Shown here: piece after piece, positions 1-8,100 of the stretch
Layout of the letters: the number at the start of each line of letters is the position of its first letter
Numbering within the stretch: position 1 is the stretch's first letter
NCBI RefSeq assembly: GCF_002727185.1
Contig: NZ_NIZW01000002.1
Location: forward strand, 558,001-622,000
Length of the DNA: 64,000 nt
Reading direction: 5' to 3'
From: Rhodopirellula bahusiensis
GTDB taxonomy: Bacteria; Planctomycetota; Planctomycetia; Pirellulales; Pirellulaceae
Made by a program: the position numbers and the translations under genes
The notes under the pieces: model-generated
Seen by the model: only the letters and a program-made list of their open reading frames with translations
The model's database searches: none
Told to the model about the DNA's origin: nothing

Positions 1-459
1 GATGAAAACCAGATCGGTGATATCGAGCAGGCTTTGATGGTTCTCGTCGAGATGGTAAGGCGGACTCAGCAACGAAGCGTCATCGGGGAACCGGATGATC
101 TTTGGCCCCAACATCCCCAGATGCAACCAAACAGAAGACGATCCCGGTCCGCCGTTGAAGCAAAACGTGAGTGGCCGTTTGGTGGCGTCGTCCGTTTTCC
201 GTTCGTACGCGACGAAGAACACTTCCGCCTTTGGATCGAGTTCGTCGGTTTGCATGACCAAGCGGCCCGCCGTGGCGGTGTAGTCGATCGTCTCTCCGGC
301 GACGCTGAATGAGTGCTCCGTCGTGACAAACTTATCGGCCAGTTCATCGCTCGGTTTCTCCGCCGCCGAAGCGTCCTTCGAGGCCGCTGCGTCATCGGCG
401 TGAGCGTTTGTGCTGACGAAGAACAGCATCAATAGGCTTGCGAGACATTTCCAATTCAT
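1..459 (-). CDS. Serine carboxypeptidase-like (peptidase S10), N-terminal part
   Basis: The frame opens with ATG at 459 and runs off the left edge of the window (153 codons seen, no stop). It begins with a signal peptide (MNWKCLASLLMLFFVSTNAHA) followed by a D/A/S-rich linker. Around residues 92-106 it reads FCFNGGPGSSSVWLH, the oxyanion-loop signature of S10 serine carboxypeptidases. Then come LGMLGPK and a stretch ending SLLDITDLVFI, which matches the family order ahead of the catalytic serine. The catalytic Ser-Asp-His residues lie outside the window. Inferred role: secreted or periplasmic exopeptidase that removes C-terminal residues. Without the rest of the gene, activity cannot be judged. 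The family call is firm because the NGGPG motif and its spacing to the TDLVFI segment are both present. Confidence 0.88.
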   Translation of the reverse strand, partial: MNWKCLASLLMLFFVSTNAHADDAAASKDASAAEKPSDELADKFVTTEHSFSVAGETIDYTATAGRLVMQTDELDPKAEVFFVAYERKTDDATKRPLTFCFNGGPGSSSVWLHLGMLGPKIIRFPDDASLLSPPYHLDENHQSLLDITDLVFI

Positions 460-774
460 CAGGTGCAACTCAGTTGTTCAGTCAGGGAGCGTTTTGAATG
501 AGGTCCGCCAGGCACGCCAGTGTAGTTTGCTGGCACGCTCGATTTGGGCTCTGAGCCCACCTCTTTTGCATTGGCGATGCGCAGGTGAATCAACCTCCGA
601 TATTGGTTGAGTGCGGCAGAACCGTCGCCGCTCTTCACTGTGTGGGGAGCACCGAAACCGCCGTTCGCTAAAGTCTACCTTGACGTGCATGTTTTAATGT
701 GTACCTTGTGGTGCTGATTAGCGGCTCGCGATTTTGCCGCCGCGTTCGACACCTCTTTTCGAGAAATTCCGTCC
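460..774. other. Intergenic region between divergent genes
   Basis: This is a 315-bp gap between the divergent carboxypeptidase and hmp genes. No coding frame in it has family features. The only structured element noticed is the imperfect palindrome at 685-704 described separately. Confidence 0.5.
685..704 (+). promoter_or_regulatory. Candidate operator upstream of hmp
   Basis: An imperfect palindrome of the form GTGCAT-N8-GTGTAC lies 70 bp before the hmp start, inside an A/T-richer patch. ACCTTG occurs on both sides as a direct repeat. Flavohaemoglobin genes are commonly controlled by NO-sensing Rrf2-type regulators such as NsrR, whose sites are AT-rich palindromes with half-sites close to ATGCAT. 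The match here is partial (6 of 10 half-site positions), so this is a suggestion only. Confidence 0.25.
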
Positions 775-2013
775 ATGCTCAGTGAGAACACGATTCGAGT
801 TGTGAAAGAGATCACGCCCGTTGTGGCAGCTAACGCGGAGACCATCACCCGGCGGTTCTATGAACGCATGTTCGAAGTGAATCCGGAGGTGAAGGTCTTT
901 TTCAACCAATCGCACCAACACACCGGCGGTCAGCAAAAGGCATTGGCCGGAGCGATCTGTGCTTACTTCACCCACATCGACAATCCCGCGGTGTTGTTGC
1001 CGGCGGTGGAGCTCATTGCACAGAAACACTGCTCGTTGGGAATCAAAGCCGAACACTACCCGATCGTGGGAGCGAATTTGTTGGCCGCGATCCAGGACGT
1101 GATGGGCGATGCCGCGACGGATGAGATCATGGACGCGGTTGAGGAGGCTTATGGTTTCTTAGCTGACATCTTCATCGGTCGCGAAAATGAGATCTATAAG
1201 AGTCAAGCGTTGGTGCCGGGTGGTTGGAATGGGACGCGAACGTTTGTTGTTTCGCGAAAAGTGTCGGAGAGCGACTGCGTGACTTCGTTTTATTTGAAAC
1301 CGAAGGATGGTGGGGAATTGCCGCTGTTCAAACCGGGACAATACATCACCGTGCACCTGGAGCACCCGGTCACGCCGACTTCGCCACGCAACTACAGTTT
1401 GTCTGATCGTTGGCATGAGCCTCACTACCGGATCAGCGTCAAACGTGAGGAATCCTTGCAAGACGATGCGCCGGGAGGTTTGATCTCGAATCTCTTGCAC
1501 GACGGGGTTCACGAAGGCGATGCGATCGAACTTGGGCCACCCTGCGGTGAGTTCACTCTTGACCCCAGCGAGCGATGCTCGGAGCCGGTGGTCTTTCTGG
1601 CAGGAGGAATCGGTGTGACGCCTTTGCTTTCGATGGCGAAGTCGTTGTTGAAAGCACATCCAAACGCCGACGTCACGTTCGTTCAAGCCGCACGAAACAG
1701 TGCCAGCCACGCTTTCGCTGATGAACTGCAGCAACTCGCGGAAGCATCACCCGGACTGCAACTCCGGACGATTTACAACGAACCTCTCGACGACGATCTC
1801 GCATCGGGCAAGTGCGATGAGGTTGGGCTACTCAGTCGAGAATTGATACGTGACTGGGTGCCGGTTGAATCGGCGAGGTTCTACTACTGTGGTCCGCCAG
1901 TGTTCATGAGTGTCGTCCAATCGATTCTGTCTGAGTTGGGTGTGGCCGAGCATCGAATGAACTATGAATTCTTTGGTCCAAAGCAAGAGTTGCTGATGTC
2001 TTCTACATCGTGA
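775..2013 (+). CDS. hmp: Flavohaemoglobin (nitric oxide dioxygenase)
   Basis: This 412-residue protein has the full family architecture: globin domain (about 1-140), FAD-binding ferredoxin-reductase barrel (about 150-260) and NAD-binding domain (about 265-405). Key globin residues fall at the positions known from E. coli Hmp: Tyr29 and Gln53 in the distal pocket, His85 as proximal haem ligand in QKHCSLGI, and Tyr95. The flavin motif RNYSLSD, the nicotinamide-binding [15 protein letters not shown] and the terminal YYCGPPVFM are intact. The expected reaction is NO + O2 + NAD(P)H to nitrate in the cytoplasm, giving protection from nitrosative stress. It appears monocistronic, with mscL following after about 140 bp. 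The ATG at 775 is chosen because the globin domain begins right there; no strong ribosome-binding site is visible. Confidence 0.96.
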   Translation: MLSENTIRVVKEITPVVAANAETITRRFYERMFEVNPEVKVFFNQSHQHTGGQQKALAGAICAYFTHIDNPAVLLPAVELIAQKHCSLGIKAEHYPIVGANLLAAIQDVMGDAATDEIMDAVEEAYGFLADIFIGRENEIYKSQALVPGGWNGTRTFVVSRKVSESDCVTSFYLKPKDGGELPLFKPGQYITVHLEHPVTPTSPRNYSLSDRWHEPHYRISVKREESLQDDAPGGLISNLLHDGVHEGDAIELGPPCGEFTLDPSERCSEPVVFLAGGIGVTPLLSMAKSLLKAHPNADVTFVQAARNSASHAFADELQQLAEASPGLQLRTIYNEPLDDDLASGKCDEVGLLSRELIRDWVPVESARFYYCGPPVFMSVVQSILSELGVAEHRMNYEFFGPKQELLMSSTS

Positions 2014-2151
2014 GTTTGCCGTGGTGTCAATGCAAATTGAAACTAACCGCTTGGTTCAAAGATGACGCGGCCTTACGCTTTGCACATTCATCGCAAACAT
2101 GTTGTTTGCGTTCATTGAGTTGGTGCACATGGCAAAGAGCGAGCGGGCATT

Positions 2152-2616
2152 ATGGGAATGGTACAAGAGTTCAAAGAGTTTGCACTCAAAGGCAGCGTCA
2201 TTGATTTGGCGGTCGGTGTTGTGATCGGCGGTGCATTTGGTGGTATCGTCAAATCGCTGGTCAGCAACATCATCATGCCGCCAATCAATTTGCTGACGGC
2301 TCGGTCGGGAGTCAATTTCAAAGAAGCGGCACTGACAATCGAAACTGAATCGCCAAAGCTTGACGATGCGGGGAAGGTCATTGAAGGCGAAGGAGCGGGA
2401 ATGGTTGTGCAGGACTATCCCATTCTCAACTACGGTCCGTTCGTGCAGACCATTTTTGAATTCCTGTTGATCGCCATTGCCTTGTTCGTAGCGATTAAGC
2501 TGATCAATGCTGCTCGATCGCACATGGAAGGCGAACCGGAAGAAGAAGAGGTCGCCAAACCGAGCGAAGACATTCAACTGCTGCGAGAAATTCGCGACGC
2601 CCTTCAAAAAAGCTGA
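2152..2616 (+). CDS. mscL: Large-conductance mechanosensitive channel
   Basis: This 154-residue membrane protein has the MscL pattern: an amphipathic N-terminus (MVQEFKEFALKG), TM1 with VIDLAVGVVIGGAFGGIVKS as the pore-lining helix, a periplasmic loop (about residues 48-95), TM2 (FEFLLIAIALFVAIKLIN) and an acidic cytoplasmic tail ending LLREIRDALQKS. It is somewhat longer than the E. coli protein (136 residues), mostly through the loop. Known role: homopentameric inner-membrane emergency valve that opens under membrane tension during hypo-osmotic shock. The stop lies 7 bp before the start of the downstream hydrolase, so the two genes may be co-transcribed. A functional link between them is not obvious. 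Confidence 0.95.
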   Translation: MGMVQEFKEFALKGSVIDLAVGVVIGGAFGGIVKSLVSNIIMPPINLLTARSGVNFKEAALTIETESPKLDDAGKVIEGEGAGMVVQDYPILNYGPFVQTIFEFLLIAIALFVAIKLINAARSHMEGEPEEEEVAKPSEDIQLLREIRDALQKS

Positions 2617-2623
2617 GGACACG

Positions 2624-3526
2624 ATGAGTCACCGACGTTCGTTTGGATTTGTTCTTGCCGCCGCGATTGCTTTTCAATGGATCGGCAGTGGCGATCTCGC
2701 CATTGCTGATGATGCCGTGGCGGATTCGACGTCCGGCGGCGAGGTGGTCGAAGAACAGTTCGTTTACAAGACGATCACGGATGAATCATCGGGCAAGTCA
2801 ATCGAACTCTTCGTCGATTGGACTCGGCCGGCCGGTTGGACGGCAGAGGATTCCCGTCCGGCGGCCGTGTTCTTTCACGGCGGTGGCTGGACGGGTGGAA
2901 AACCAGGGCAGTTCGCATCGCATAGCAAGGAGCTTGCTCAGCGAGGCATGGTTTGCTTCCGCGTGAAGTATCGGTTGCTCGACAGAAAGTCCAAATCGCC
3001 ACCGGATACCTGCGTCGAAAATGCATCGGATGCACTTCGGTACATTCGAGCCCATGCCAGCAAGTTCGGAATCGATCCAAAGCGGATTGCGTCCGGTGGT
3101 GGTTCAGCGGGCGGTCACTTGGCGGCGTACCTCGGAACCATGGACGACGAGGTGGTCGACGGCGTCTCCCGCAAACCAGCGGCGATGCTTTTGTTCAACC
3201 CGGTCTACGACAACGGACCCGGCGGATGGGGCACGGCGAGAGTCGGCGACGCTTTCGCGAAGTATTCGCCGATGCACAACATCACCAAAGACGATCCGCC
3301 ATCGATCGTGTTCTTGGGGACCAAGGACAACCTGATTCCGGTCGCGACGGGGGAACGATTCCGAGACAAGTGCAAAGAATGCGGGGTCCGCAGCGAGTTG
3401 CATCTCTACGAAGGCCAGCCCCATGGCTTCTTCAATGCGAAGAAGACCGATGGAGGCGGAAAGATCTACCGCGACACGATGGAAAAGACGGTCGCGTTCT
3501 TGGAATCACTTGGCTGGGTGGATTGA
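2624..3526 (+). CDS. Secreted alpha/beta-hydrolase (esterase/lipase family)
   Basis: This 300-residue protein has an N-terminal signal peptide (hydrophobic FGFVLAAAIAFQWIG, residues 7-21). The hydrolase core follows: the oxyanion-hole HGGGW (85-89), the nucleophile elbow GGGSAGG with Ser161, an acid residue in LGTKDN (Asp235) and His267 in GQPHGFF. This is the acetyl-esterase/BD-FAE-type family used on carboxylic esters, often acetylated carbohydrates. The substrate cannot be read from sequence. The frame is open further upstream, but ATG 2624 is preferred because it gives a clean signal peptide and has GAGG about 8 bases upstream. It is 7 bp behind mscL and converges with the msrB-like gene. 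Confidence 0.88.
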   Translation: MSHRRSFGFVLAAAIAFQWIGSGDLAIADDAVADSTSGGEVVEEQFVYKTITDESSGKSIELFVDWTRPAGWTAEDSRPAAVFFHGGGWTGGKPGQFASHSKELAQRGMVCFRVKYRLLDRKSKSPPDTCVENASDALRYIRAHASKFGIDPKRIASGGGSAGGHLAAYLGTMDDEVVDGVSRKPAAMLLFNPVYDNGPGGWGTARVGDAFAKYSPMHNITKDDPPSIVFLGTKDNLIPVATGERFRDKCKECGVRSELHLYEGQPHGFFNAKKTDGGGKIYRDTMEKTVAFLESLGWVD

Positions 3527-3548
3527 GTCGTTGATGACGATTTAACCC

Positions 3549-3602
3549 ATGTAGGACTCTTGCCCGTCGGAGTTGTGGATATCGGCCAAGAGTGGCCAAC
3601 CT
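3549..3602 (-). repeat. Dispersed intergenic repeat, copy 1 (intact)
   Basis: This 54-bp sequence lies between two convergent genes. Read on the minus strand it gives AGGTTGGCCACTCTTGGCCG, then GACGGGCAAGAGT, then CCTACAT. A second copy starts at 49950 on the plus strand with nearly the same bases, but that copy is split by a 192-bp insertion. The outer parts are partly self-complementary (CACTCTTG against CAAGAGTG), so it could fold. Its position between convergent stops would suit a terminator-like or REP-like role. Confidence 0.7.
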
Positions 3603-3708
3603 TCGCGCAGCAGCGCGAACTTTGGCAACGGACGGGGTGGCTTGAGGACCGTGGCTCGCACGGCATCTCAAATATGGCAGGGCCTCTTGGGAGGCTCTGT
3701 CCCCGCAA

Positions 3709-4401
3709 CTACTTGGCGTCGGTTGCTTTGGGGTTGGCCGCTTTTTCGCTCTTCATGGCGTCCTCTTTCTTCTTCACGTCGGTCGCCTTGATTGGCTTGG
3801 GCATCTCTTTGCCCTCCGGAATGAACTTCATCGAGATCGAGTTCACGCAGTGGCGTTCGTTCTTTGGGGTCAGCCGTTCGCCGTGGAAAACGTGGCCGAG
3901 GTGTCCGCCGCAGTTGGCACAAACGATTTCGATTCGGCGGCCGTCGGCGTCGCGGAGGCGTTTGACCGCGTCTTTGATCTCGTCATCGAAGCTGGGCCAA
4001 CCGCAGTGACTGATGAATTTGTCTTTCGCGTGATACAGCGGCGTGTTGCAGCGTTTGCAGATGTAGGTGCCCGGATCTTTGGTCAGTGTGTAACCGCCGT
4101 CCCCGGGTGGTTCGGTGCCCTTGTTCAGAATCACGTAGGCTTCGGCTTCGGTCAGCTTGTTGAACGGGCTCGAGTCCATGTTCAGCTCATATCGCTTGCG
4201 GGGGAGGCGGATGGTCGATTTCTGAGTCGTCTTCGTTTCAGACTCGGCGGTCGTGTCGGATTCACTGGTCTCAGCAACCGTCGCGTCATCTGCGTTGATG
4301 GAAGCCATGGGGCCACCGCATCCGGCGACGGCAATGATCAACCCGCCCAAGATGAAGAGTCCGAAGAAGTGTTTCCAAAGAGGCTGTGAGAGCAGGGGCA
4401 T
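3709..4401 (-). CDS. msrB: Peptide methionine-(R)-S-oxide reductase, lipoprotein form
   Basis: This 230-residue protein starts with a lipoprotein signal (LIIAVAGC, lipidated Cys28) and an acidic Thr/Ser/Glu-rich spacer (35-65). The MsrB domain spans about 75-200. It shows GTEPPGDGGYT, zinc-binding CKRC (115/118) and CANC (161/164), SHCGWPSFDD, GHLGHVFHGE, and the catalytic Cys185 in RHCVNSISM. Expected role: reduction of methionine-R-sulfoxide in exported proteins, anchored in the membrane facing the periplasm. A Lys/Ala-rich tail (KKKEDAMKSEKAANPKATDAK) follows the domain. Cytoplasmic MsrB proteins lack the lipobox and both extensions. It converges with the upstream esterase. Confidence 0.93.
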   Translation of the reverse strand: MPLLSQPLWKHFFGLFILGGLIIAVAGCGGPMASINADDATVAETSESDTTAESETKTTQKSTIRLPRKRYELNMDSSPFNKLTEAEAYVILNKGTEPPGDGGYTLTKDPGTYICKRCNTPLYHAKDKFISHCGWPSFDDEIKDAVKRLRDADGRRIEIVCANCGGHLGHVFHGERLTPKNERHCVNSISMKFIPEGKEMPKPIKATDVKKKEDAMKSEKAANPKATDAK

Positions 4402-4553
4402 CGTTCGGCCTTATGGCTGAGGTCAAGGAAGGAGCCGCTATCCCGTGCGGCCAAATCTATTTTACCGGATCGTACTACGCAGCAAACCGCTAATTTGGTT
4501 GGCCGGCGTCTGGGATTTGTCTCGATCAGCGATTGATCGCACGCGAATCCGGT

Positions 4554-5516
4554 TCAGGTGGTCGTGGAATCAAACGCTTCGGCGTCGTGGCGAGCTTCCA
4601 TCGCGCCGCTGTAGATCTCGTGAGCGACCAAGACGACCATGCCAACCAAGAGTGGCAATATATAGTAGATGACGCGAAAAATCAGGACGGAGGCCAGCAC
4701 CGGCTTGCCGACCGTGTCTTTCAGCAGCGTCCAAAGAATCAGCTCGAGAACGCCAAGTCCGCCGGGGACTTGGGTGATCAGTGACACGGTGATTCCGACC
4801 AAGTAGGCCGCCAAGACGGTCGGAAACGGAACGACTGCGTCGCCGGGCATCACCAAATACAGTGCGGTTGCCGAAATCGTCAGGTCAACGATGGCAACGG
4901 AAGCTTGAGCGGTCGCCAGGCCCAGACTTGGCGGACGCAGGTGTAGTTTTCCGATCGGCCAAGGTTTTTGCCAAACCAAGCAAATGACTGCGTAGAAAAC
5001 GGCAATCGAGAGCAGAATGGCTCCGAGCGTCCGGACGCCAAATGGCAAGTCGAACTTGGCTGGCAATTCGATCGGATGCAGAACCAAGACAACTCCGCCC
5101 AGCACGCAGACGCCTGACCAAAACGTCAGAGCCAGAACGCTCATCAGGGCCACGATTTGCCGGTGAGTCAGTCCCCAGCGGTGATAGAATCGGTAGCGAA
5201 TGGGGGCGGCGGCGAGAAGCGTGCCCAGATTGTTTCCCAGTGCATAACCCAGAAACGCGACCAGGGAGACTCGCCGAAGCGGGAGGGCTCGGCACACATA
5301 CCGAAGTGCCAAAATGTCGTAGCAGATCAGCAGACAGTAGTTCAGCGCCACCAGGAAGGTCGCAATGACCAAGTAAGTGGTGGGAACACCGGTCAACCCG
5401 GCGACGAAGTCATCCCAGGAAACCTTGTGAGCTTCGCCGATCAGCAGCCGCACGGCCAAGCCGAACAGCAGCAACGCCATGAACGGACCGACGAGCTTGC
5501 GGGGATCGAATTTCAC
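4554..5516 (-). CDS. UPF0104 / LPG-synthase-TM-like integral membrane protein
   Basis: This 320-residue polytopic protein has about eight hydrophobic segments. The family-typical central stretch reads SLVAFLGYALGNNLGTLLAAAPIRYRFYHRWGLTHRQI, followed near the C-terminus by TQVPGGLGVLELILWTLL. The PGGLGVLE signature is characteristic of the flippase-like domain of lysylphosphatidylglycerol synthases and the YbhN/UPF0104 proteins. The soluble aminoacyl-transferase half is absent, so a membrane lipid transport or flipping role is more likely than lipid synthesis. The start codon is GTG at 5516, 36 bp downstream of the small lipoprotein gene, suggesting a two-gene unit. Confidence 0.82.
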   Translation of the reverse strand: MKFDPRKLVGPFMALLLFGLAVRLLIGEAHKVSWDDFVAGLTGVPTTYLVIATFLVALNYCLLICYDILALRYVCRALPLRRVSLVAFLGYALGNNLGTLLAAAPIRYRFYHRWGLTHRQIVALMSVLALTFWSGVCVLGGVVLVLHPIELPAKFDLPFGVRTLGAILLSIAVFYAVICLVWQKPWPIGKLHLRPPSLGLATAQASVAIVDLTISATALYLVMPGDAVVPFPTVLAAYLVGITVSLITQVPGGLGVLELILWTLLKDTVGKPVLASVLIFRVIYYILPLLVGMVVLVAHEIYSGAMEARHDAEAFDSTTT

Positions 5517-5552
5517 GCAGGGTGGCTTTTTTCTTGGAGCCGCCGAAGGTCG

Positions 5553-6023
5553 CTAGTTCCAATTCGATTGGTTTTCGCGAGGTTCGACGTAACGGATATC
5601 TTGCAAATTCAGGCCCTCCAGACGCTTTTCCAGTTCCTCGAGCTCTGCTTCTTGTTGTTCCGGCGTTTTGTCGTTGTCGCGGGCCTCTTCGTCAAGCTTC
5701 CGTTGCTCGTCATCGGACTTCTTTTGCCGATCTTCACCCGAATCGGCTGTGCTTTCGTTGTCGTATCGCGATTGGTCGCGAATTCTTCGGTCGGCGGTTT
5801 CGGGATCGGTGCGGGCTTCGATGTCAGCGGCTCGAACGCCACCGGGATCGAAAACGCTGCCGACCCGGCCGGTTTCGCGAAGGGTTCGCTCCCAAGCTCC
5901 GCCATAAGCTGGATAGGCATCCATATCGCAATCACCGCACAAGCGGCAGCCGGTTGATGGGACCACCAGCGTGACCAGCAAGATCAGCGAAAAAACGGCG
6001 GAGGCGGTTCTTCGAGCGGACAT
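5553..6023 (-). CDS. Small planctomycete-type lipoprotein, acidic coiled C-terminus
   Basis: This 156-residue protein has an N-terminal export signal ending VVPSTGCRLCGDCD, consistent with lipidation at the first Cys and two further cysteines close by. The segment DAYPAYGGAWERTLRETGRVGSVFDPGG is Gly/aromatic-rich and looks like the conserved core. The second half (about 75-140) is highly charged (Glu, Asp, Lys, Arg) and likely helical or coiled-coil. No enzymatic motif is visible. I recall similar small lipoproteins in planctomycetes but cannot name a family. It lies 36 bp upstream of, and is co-directional with, the UPF0104-type membrane protein. Confidence 0.7.
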   Translation of the reverse strand: MSARRTASAVFSLILLVTLVVPSTGCRLCGDCDMDAYPAYGGAWERTLRETGRVGSVFDPGGVRAADIEARTDPETADRRIRDQSRYDNESTADSGEDRQKKSDDEQRKLDEEARDNDKTPEQQEAELEELEKRLEGLNLQDIRYVEPRENQSNWN

Positions 6024-6382
6024 GTGGGATCGGAGAGGTGAAAGGGGGGAGGTTGTGACGGGTGGGAAGGCGGACGGTCATAAACAAACGCGTCCGAGGC
6101 CAATTTCCCGGGGCTTGAGCTCGACGATTGGCAAGCGGTTTGCAAAAACGTCTGGGCACAAAACCCTCCACCATCCCCTATCGGAATCGACCTGAATTCG
6201 GGTGAGGCAAACTGGGGAGTTTTTGTCGATTATTTCGATTCGATGGATTTTTCCGTCAGAAAATTTGAAGTTCCGCTCAAGTTCGCTCTTCCGCGAACCG
6301 GGGCAAACATGTGACAAGAGCTTTCCCGGCGAGCAAGGAACGCTCTCAACCGGTCTCTTCTTTTTGTTCCGCTTCACGCAGG
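6024..6382. other. Intergenic region between divergent genes
   Basis: This 359-bp gap separates the lipoprotein gene (minus) from the small membrane protein/aroA unit (plus) and must hold both promoters. An A/T-richer patch at about 6210-6275 is the likeliest promoter area. No hairpin or repeat stood out. Confidence 0.4.
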
Positions 6383-6697
6383 ATGCCAGTGATGCCTCAG
6401 TTGATTTTTTTGGCGACCGCCACCAGTGCCATTGGCTTGCCCCTGATCGCATTGATCATGTTGATGGTCAGTAAATTGTCCGTAGGAGCTGCGGCCCGAC
6501 GTGCGGAGCGTCGCTTTTTGGCATTATTGGTTATCATGACCGTGATCACGGCTCGCACTGTGACCACCAGCGAGCCGACTTGGTTGATCCACACGGTGAC
6601 CTTGGCGGTCATGATCGTCGGATCGCTTTGGATCCCAGGCCAGCATCCACCACGAACCAATTCCTCACCCGAACACACGTCTCTAGCCGGTTCATGA
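6383..6697 (+). CDS. Small membrane protein translationally coupled to aroA
   Basis: A 104-residue product is expected if translation starts at ATG 6383 (MPVMPQL); the frame is open further upstream to 6311. It has two or three hydrophobic segments: LIFLATATSAIGLPLIALIMLMV (about 6-28), FLALLVIMTVITA (about 45-57) and LIHTVTLAVMIVGSLWI (about 67-83), followed by a Pro/Ser-rich tail. No family is recognised. Its TGA stop (6695-6697) overlaps the aroA ATG (6694) as ATGA, the usual sign of translational coupling, which supports that it is expressed. A role connected with the shikimate pathway is not evident. Confidence 0.6.
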   Translation: MPVMPQLIFLATATSAIGLPLIALIMLMVSKLSVGAAARRAERRFLALLVIMTVITARTVTTSEPTWLIHTVTLAVMIVGSLWIPGQHPPRTNSSPEHTSLAGS

Positions 6698-8085
6698 ACT
6701 CGACCACCGAATTGCCGTCCGACGCCATCGCCACCGTCCGAGTCATTCCCGGTGGTCCCGTCCGCGGTTCAATTCGGCCTCCGGGTAGCAAGAGTCTGAC
6801 CAACCGAGCTCTGCTGATGGCCGCCTTCGGCCGCGGCACCAGCCAGCTCGAAGGCGCTTTGGTCAGCGAAGACACCCACGTCATGACGGATTCGCTGCGC
6901 AAGATCGGCGTTGAAATTGAATCGCTCGACGCTGGACGAACCCTCGTTGTGACTGGTGCGAACGAGGCCCCCGCGTCGGATTCGCCACACGATTTGTACA
7001 TCGCCAACAGTGGCACGACCGTCCGGTTCTTGACGGCAGCTTTGTCGGCTTTTGGTGGCAACTATGTACTGTCAGGCGTCCCCCGGATGCACGAGCGTCC
7101 GATCGGTGACTTGGTCGACGCCTTGGCCCCGGTCGTGGACGGCCGCATCGAAGCGGTCTCCGATGGCGGATGCCCTCCCGTTCATATTCAAACGGCTGGT
7201 TGGGCGAAGCACGAACTGAGCGTCGCCGGCAGCGTCAGCAGCCAGTACTTGAGCGGATTGATGATGGCGGCGCCGTTGGCCAGTCGACGCTCAGGCCAGC
7301 CCGTCACGATTCGAGTCGTCGGCGAATTGGTCTCGCGTCCGTACGTCGAAATGACCGCGGACGCGATGCAAGTCTTTGGTGCCTCGGTCGAATTGCAGTG
7401 GCCCACCACGGCGAAAGGCGATGTGCTGGTCCAGATCTCCGGCGACTACGACGCGATTGGTTGGGGAATTGAACCGGATGCTTCCGCAGCCAGCTATTTC
7501 TGGGCAGCCGCGGCAATTTCTGGCGGCGACGTGACTGTGAAGGGGCTCAGTCGAGCCGCGACCCAAGGCGATGTGGCGTTCGTTGATGTCCTGGAAATGA
7601 TGGGATGCCAAATCGAAGAAGACGACGACTTCATCCGAGTCATTGCGACTGATTTGCCGCGCGGCCAGCTCCGCGGAGTTGATGTGGACATGAACGCGAT
7701 CAGCGACACGGTGCAAACATTGGCGATGGTGGCTCTATTTGCGAATTCACCGACTCGCGTTCGCGGTGTGGCCCACAATCGATTCAAGGAAACGGACCGG
7801 ATCGGCGACTTGGCCTGCGAACTTCGCAAGCTCGGGGCGACGATCCAGGAGCACGAAGACGGGATGACGATTCATCCACTAAGCGAACCGGCGGTCAGCG
7901 AAAGCAGTCCCGTGCGGCTGGATACCTACCACGACCACCGAATGGCGATGAGCTTTTCTTTGGCGGGATTGCGACTCGGCGGCGTCGAGATCGAGAACCC
8001 CGCCTGCACCGGGAAGACTTATCCGAACTATTGGTCGGACCTGGAGCAGTTGATCGGCCGGGCTCATCACTGGACGGCGGAATAA
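6694..8085 (+). CDS. aroA: 3-phosphoshikimate 1-carboxyvinyltransferase (EPSP synthase)
   Basis: This 463-residue protein has the two-lobed EPSP-synthase sequence. Near the N-terminus is PPGSKSLTNRALLMAA, with Lys33/Ser34/Arg38 for substrate binding. Then come IANSGTTVRFLTA (PEP/S3P site), the SSQYLSGLMMAAP loop, the catalytic-Asp segment NAISDTVQTLAMVALFA, RFKETDRIGDLACELRKLGA, and the terminal DHRMAMSFSLAGL. It joins shikimate-3-phosphate and PEP in aromatic amino-acid synthesis, in the cytoplasm. An upstream in-frame extension exists (to 6580), but homology begins at IPGGPVRGSI. ATG 6694 overlaps the stop of the preceding gene, so it is chosen as the start. Confidence 0.97.
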   Translation: MNSTTELPSDAIATVRVIPGGPVRGSIRPPGSKSLTNRALLMAAFGRGTSQLEGALVSEDTHVMTDSLRKIGVEIESLDAGRTLVVTGANEAPASDSPHDLYIANSGTTVRFLTAALSAFGGNYVLSGVPRMHERPIGDLVDALAPVVDGRIEAVSDGGCPPVHIQTAGWAKHELSVAGSVSSQYLSGLMMAAPLASRRSGQPVTIRVVGELVSRPYVEMTADAMQVFGASVELQWPTTAKGDVLVQISGDYDAIGWGIEPDASAASYFWAAAAISGGDVTVKGLSRAATQGDVAFVDVLEMMGCQIEEDDDFIRVIATDLPRGQLRGVDVDMNAISDTVQTLAMVALFANSPTRVRGVAHNRFKETDRIGDLACELRKLGATIQEHEDGMTIHPLSEPAVSESSPVRLDTYHDHRMAMSFSLAGLRLGGVEIENPACTGKTYPNYWSDLEQLIGRAHHWTAE

Positions 8086-8100
8086 GCCAGGAGAACAGAG

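Noticed and set aside
1159-1734. 191-codon minus-strand frame opposite hmp
   Set aside because: It is an antisense shadow of the flavin and NAD domains of hmp.
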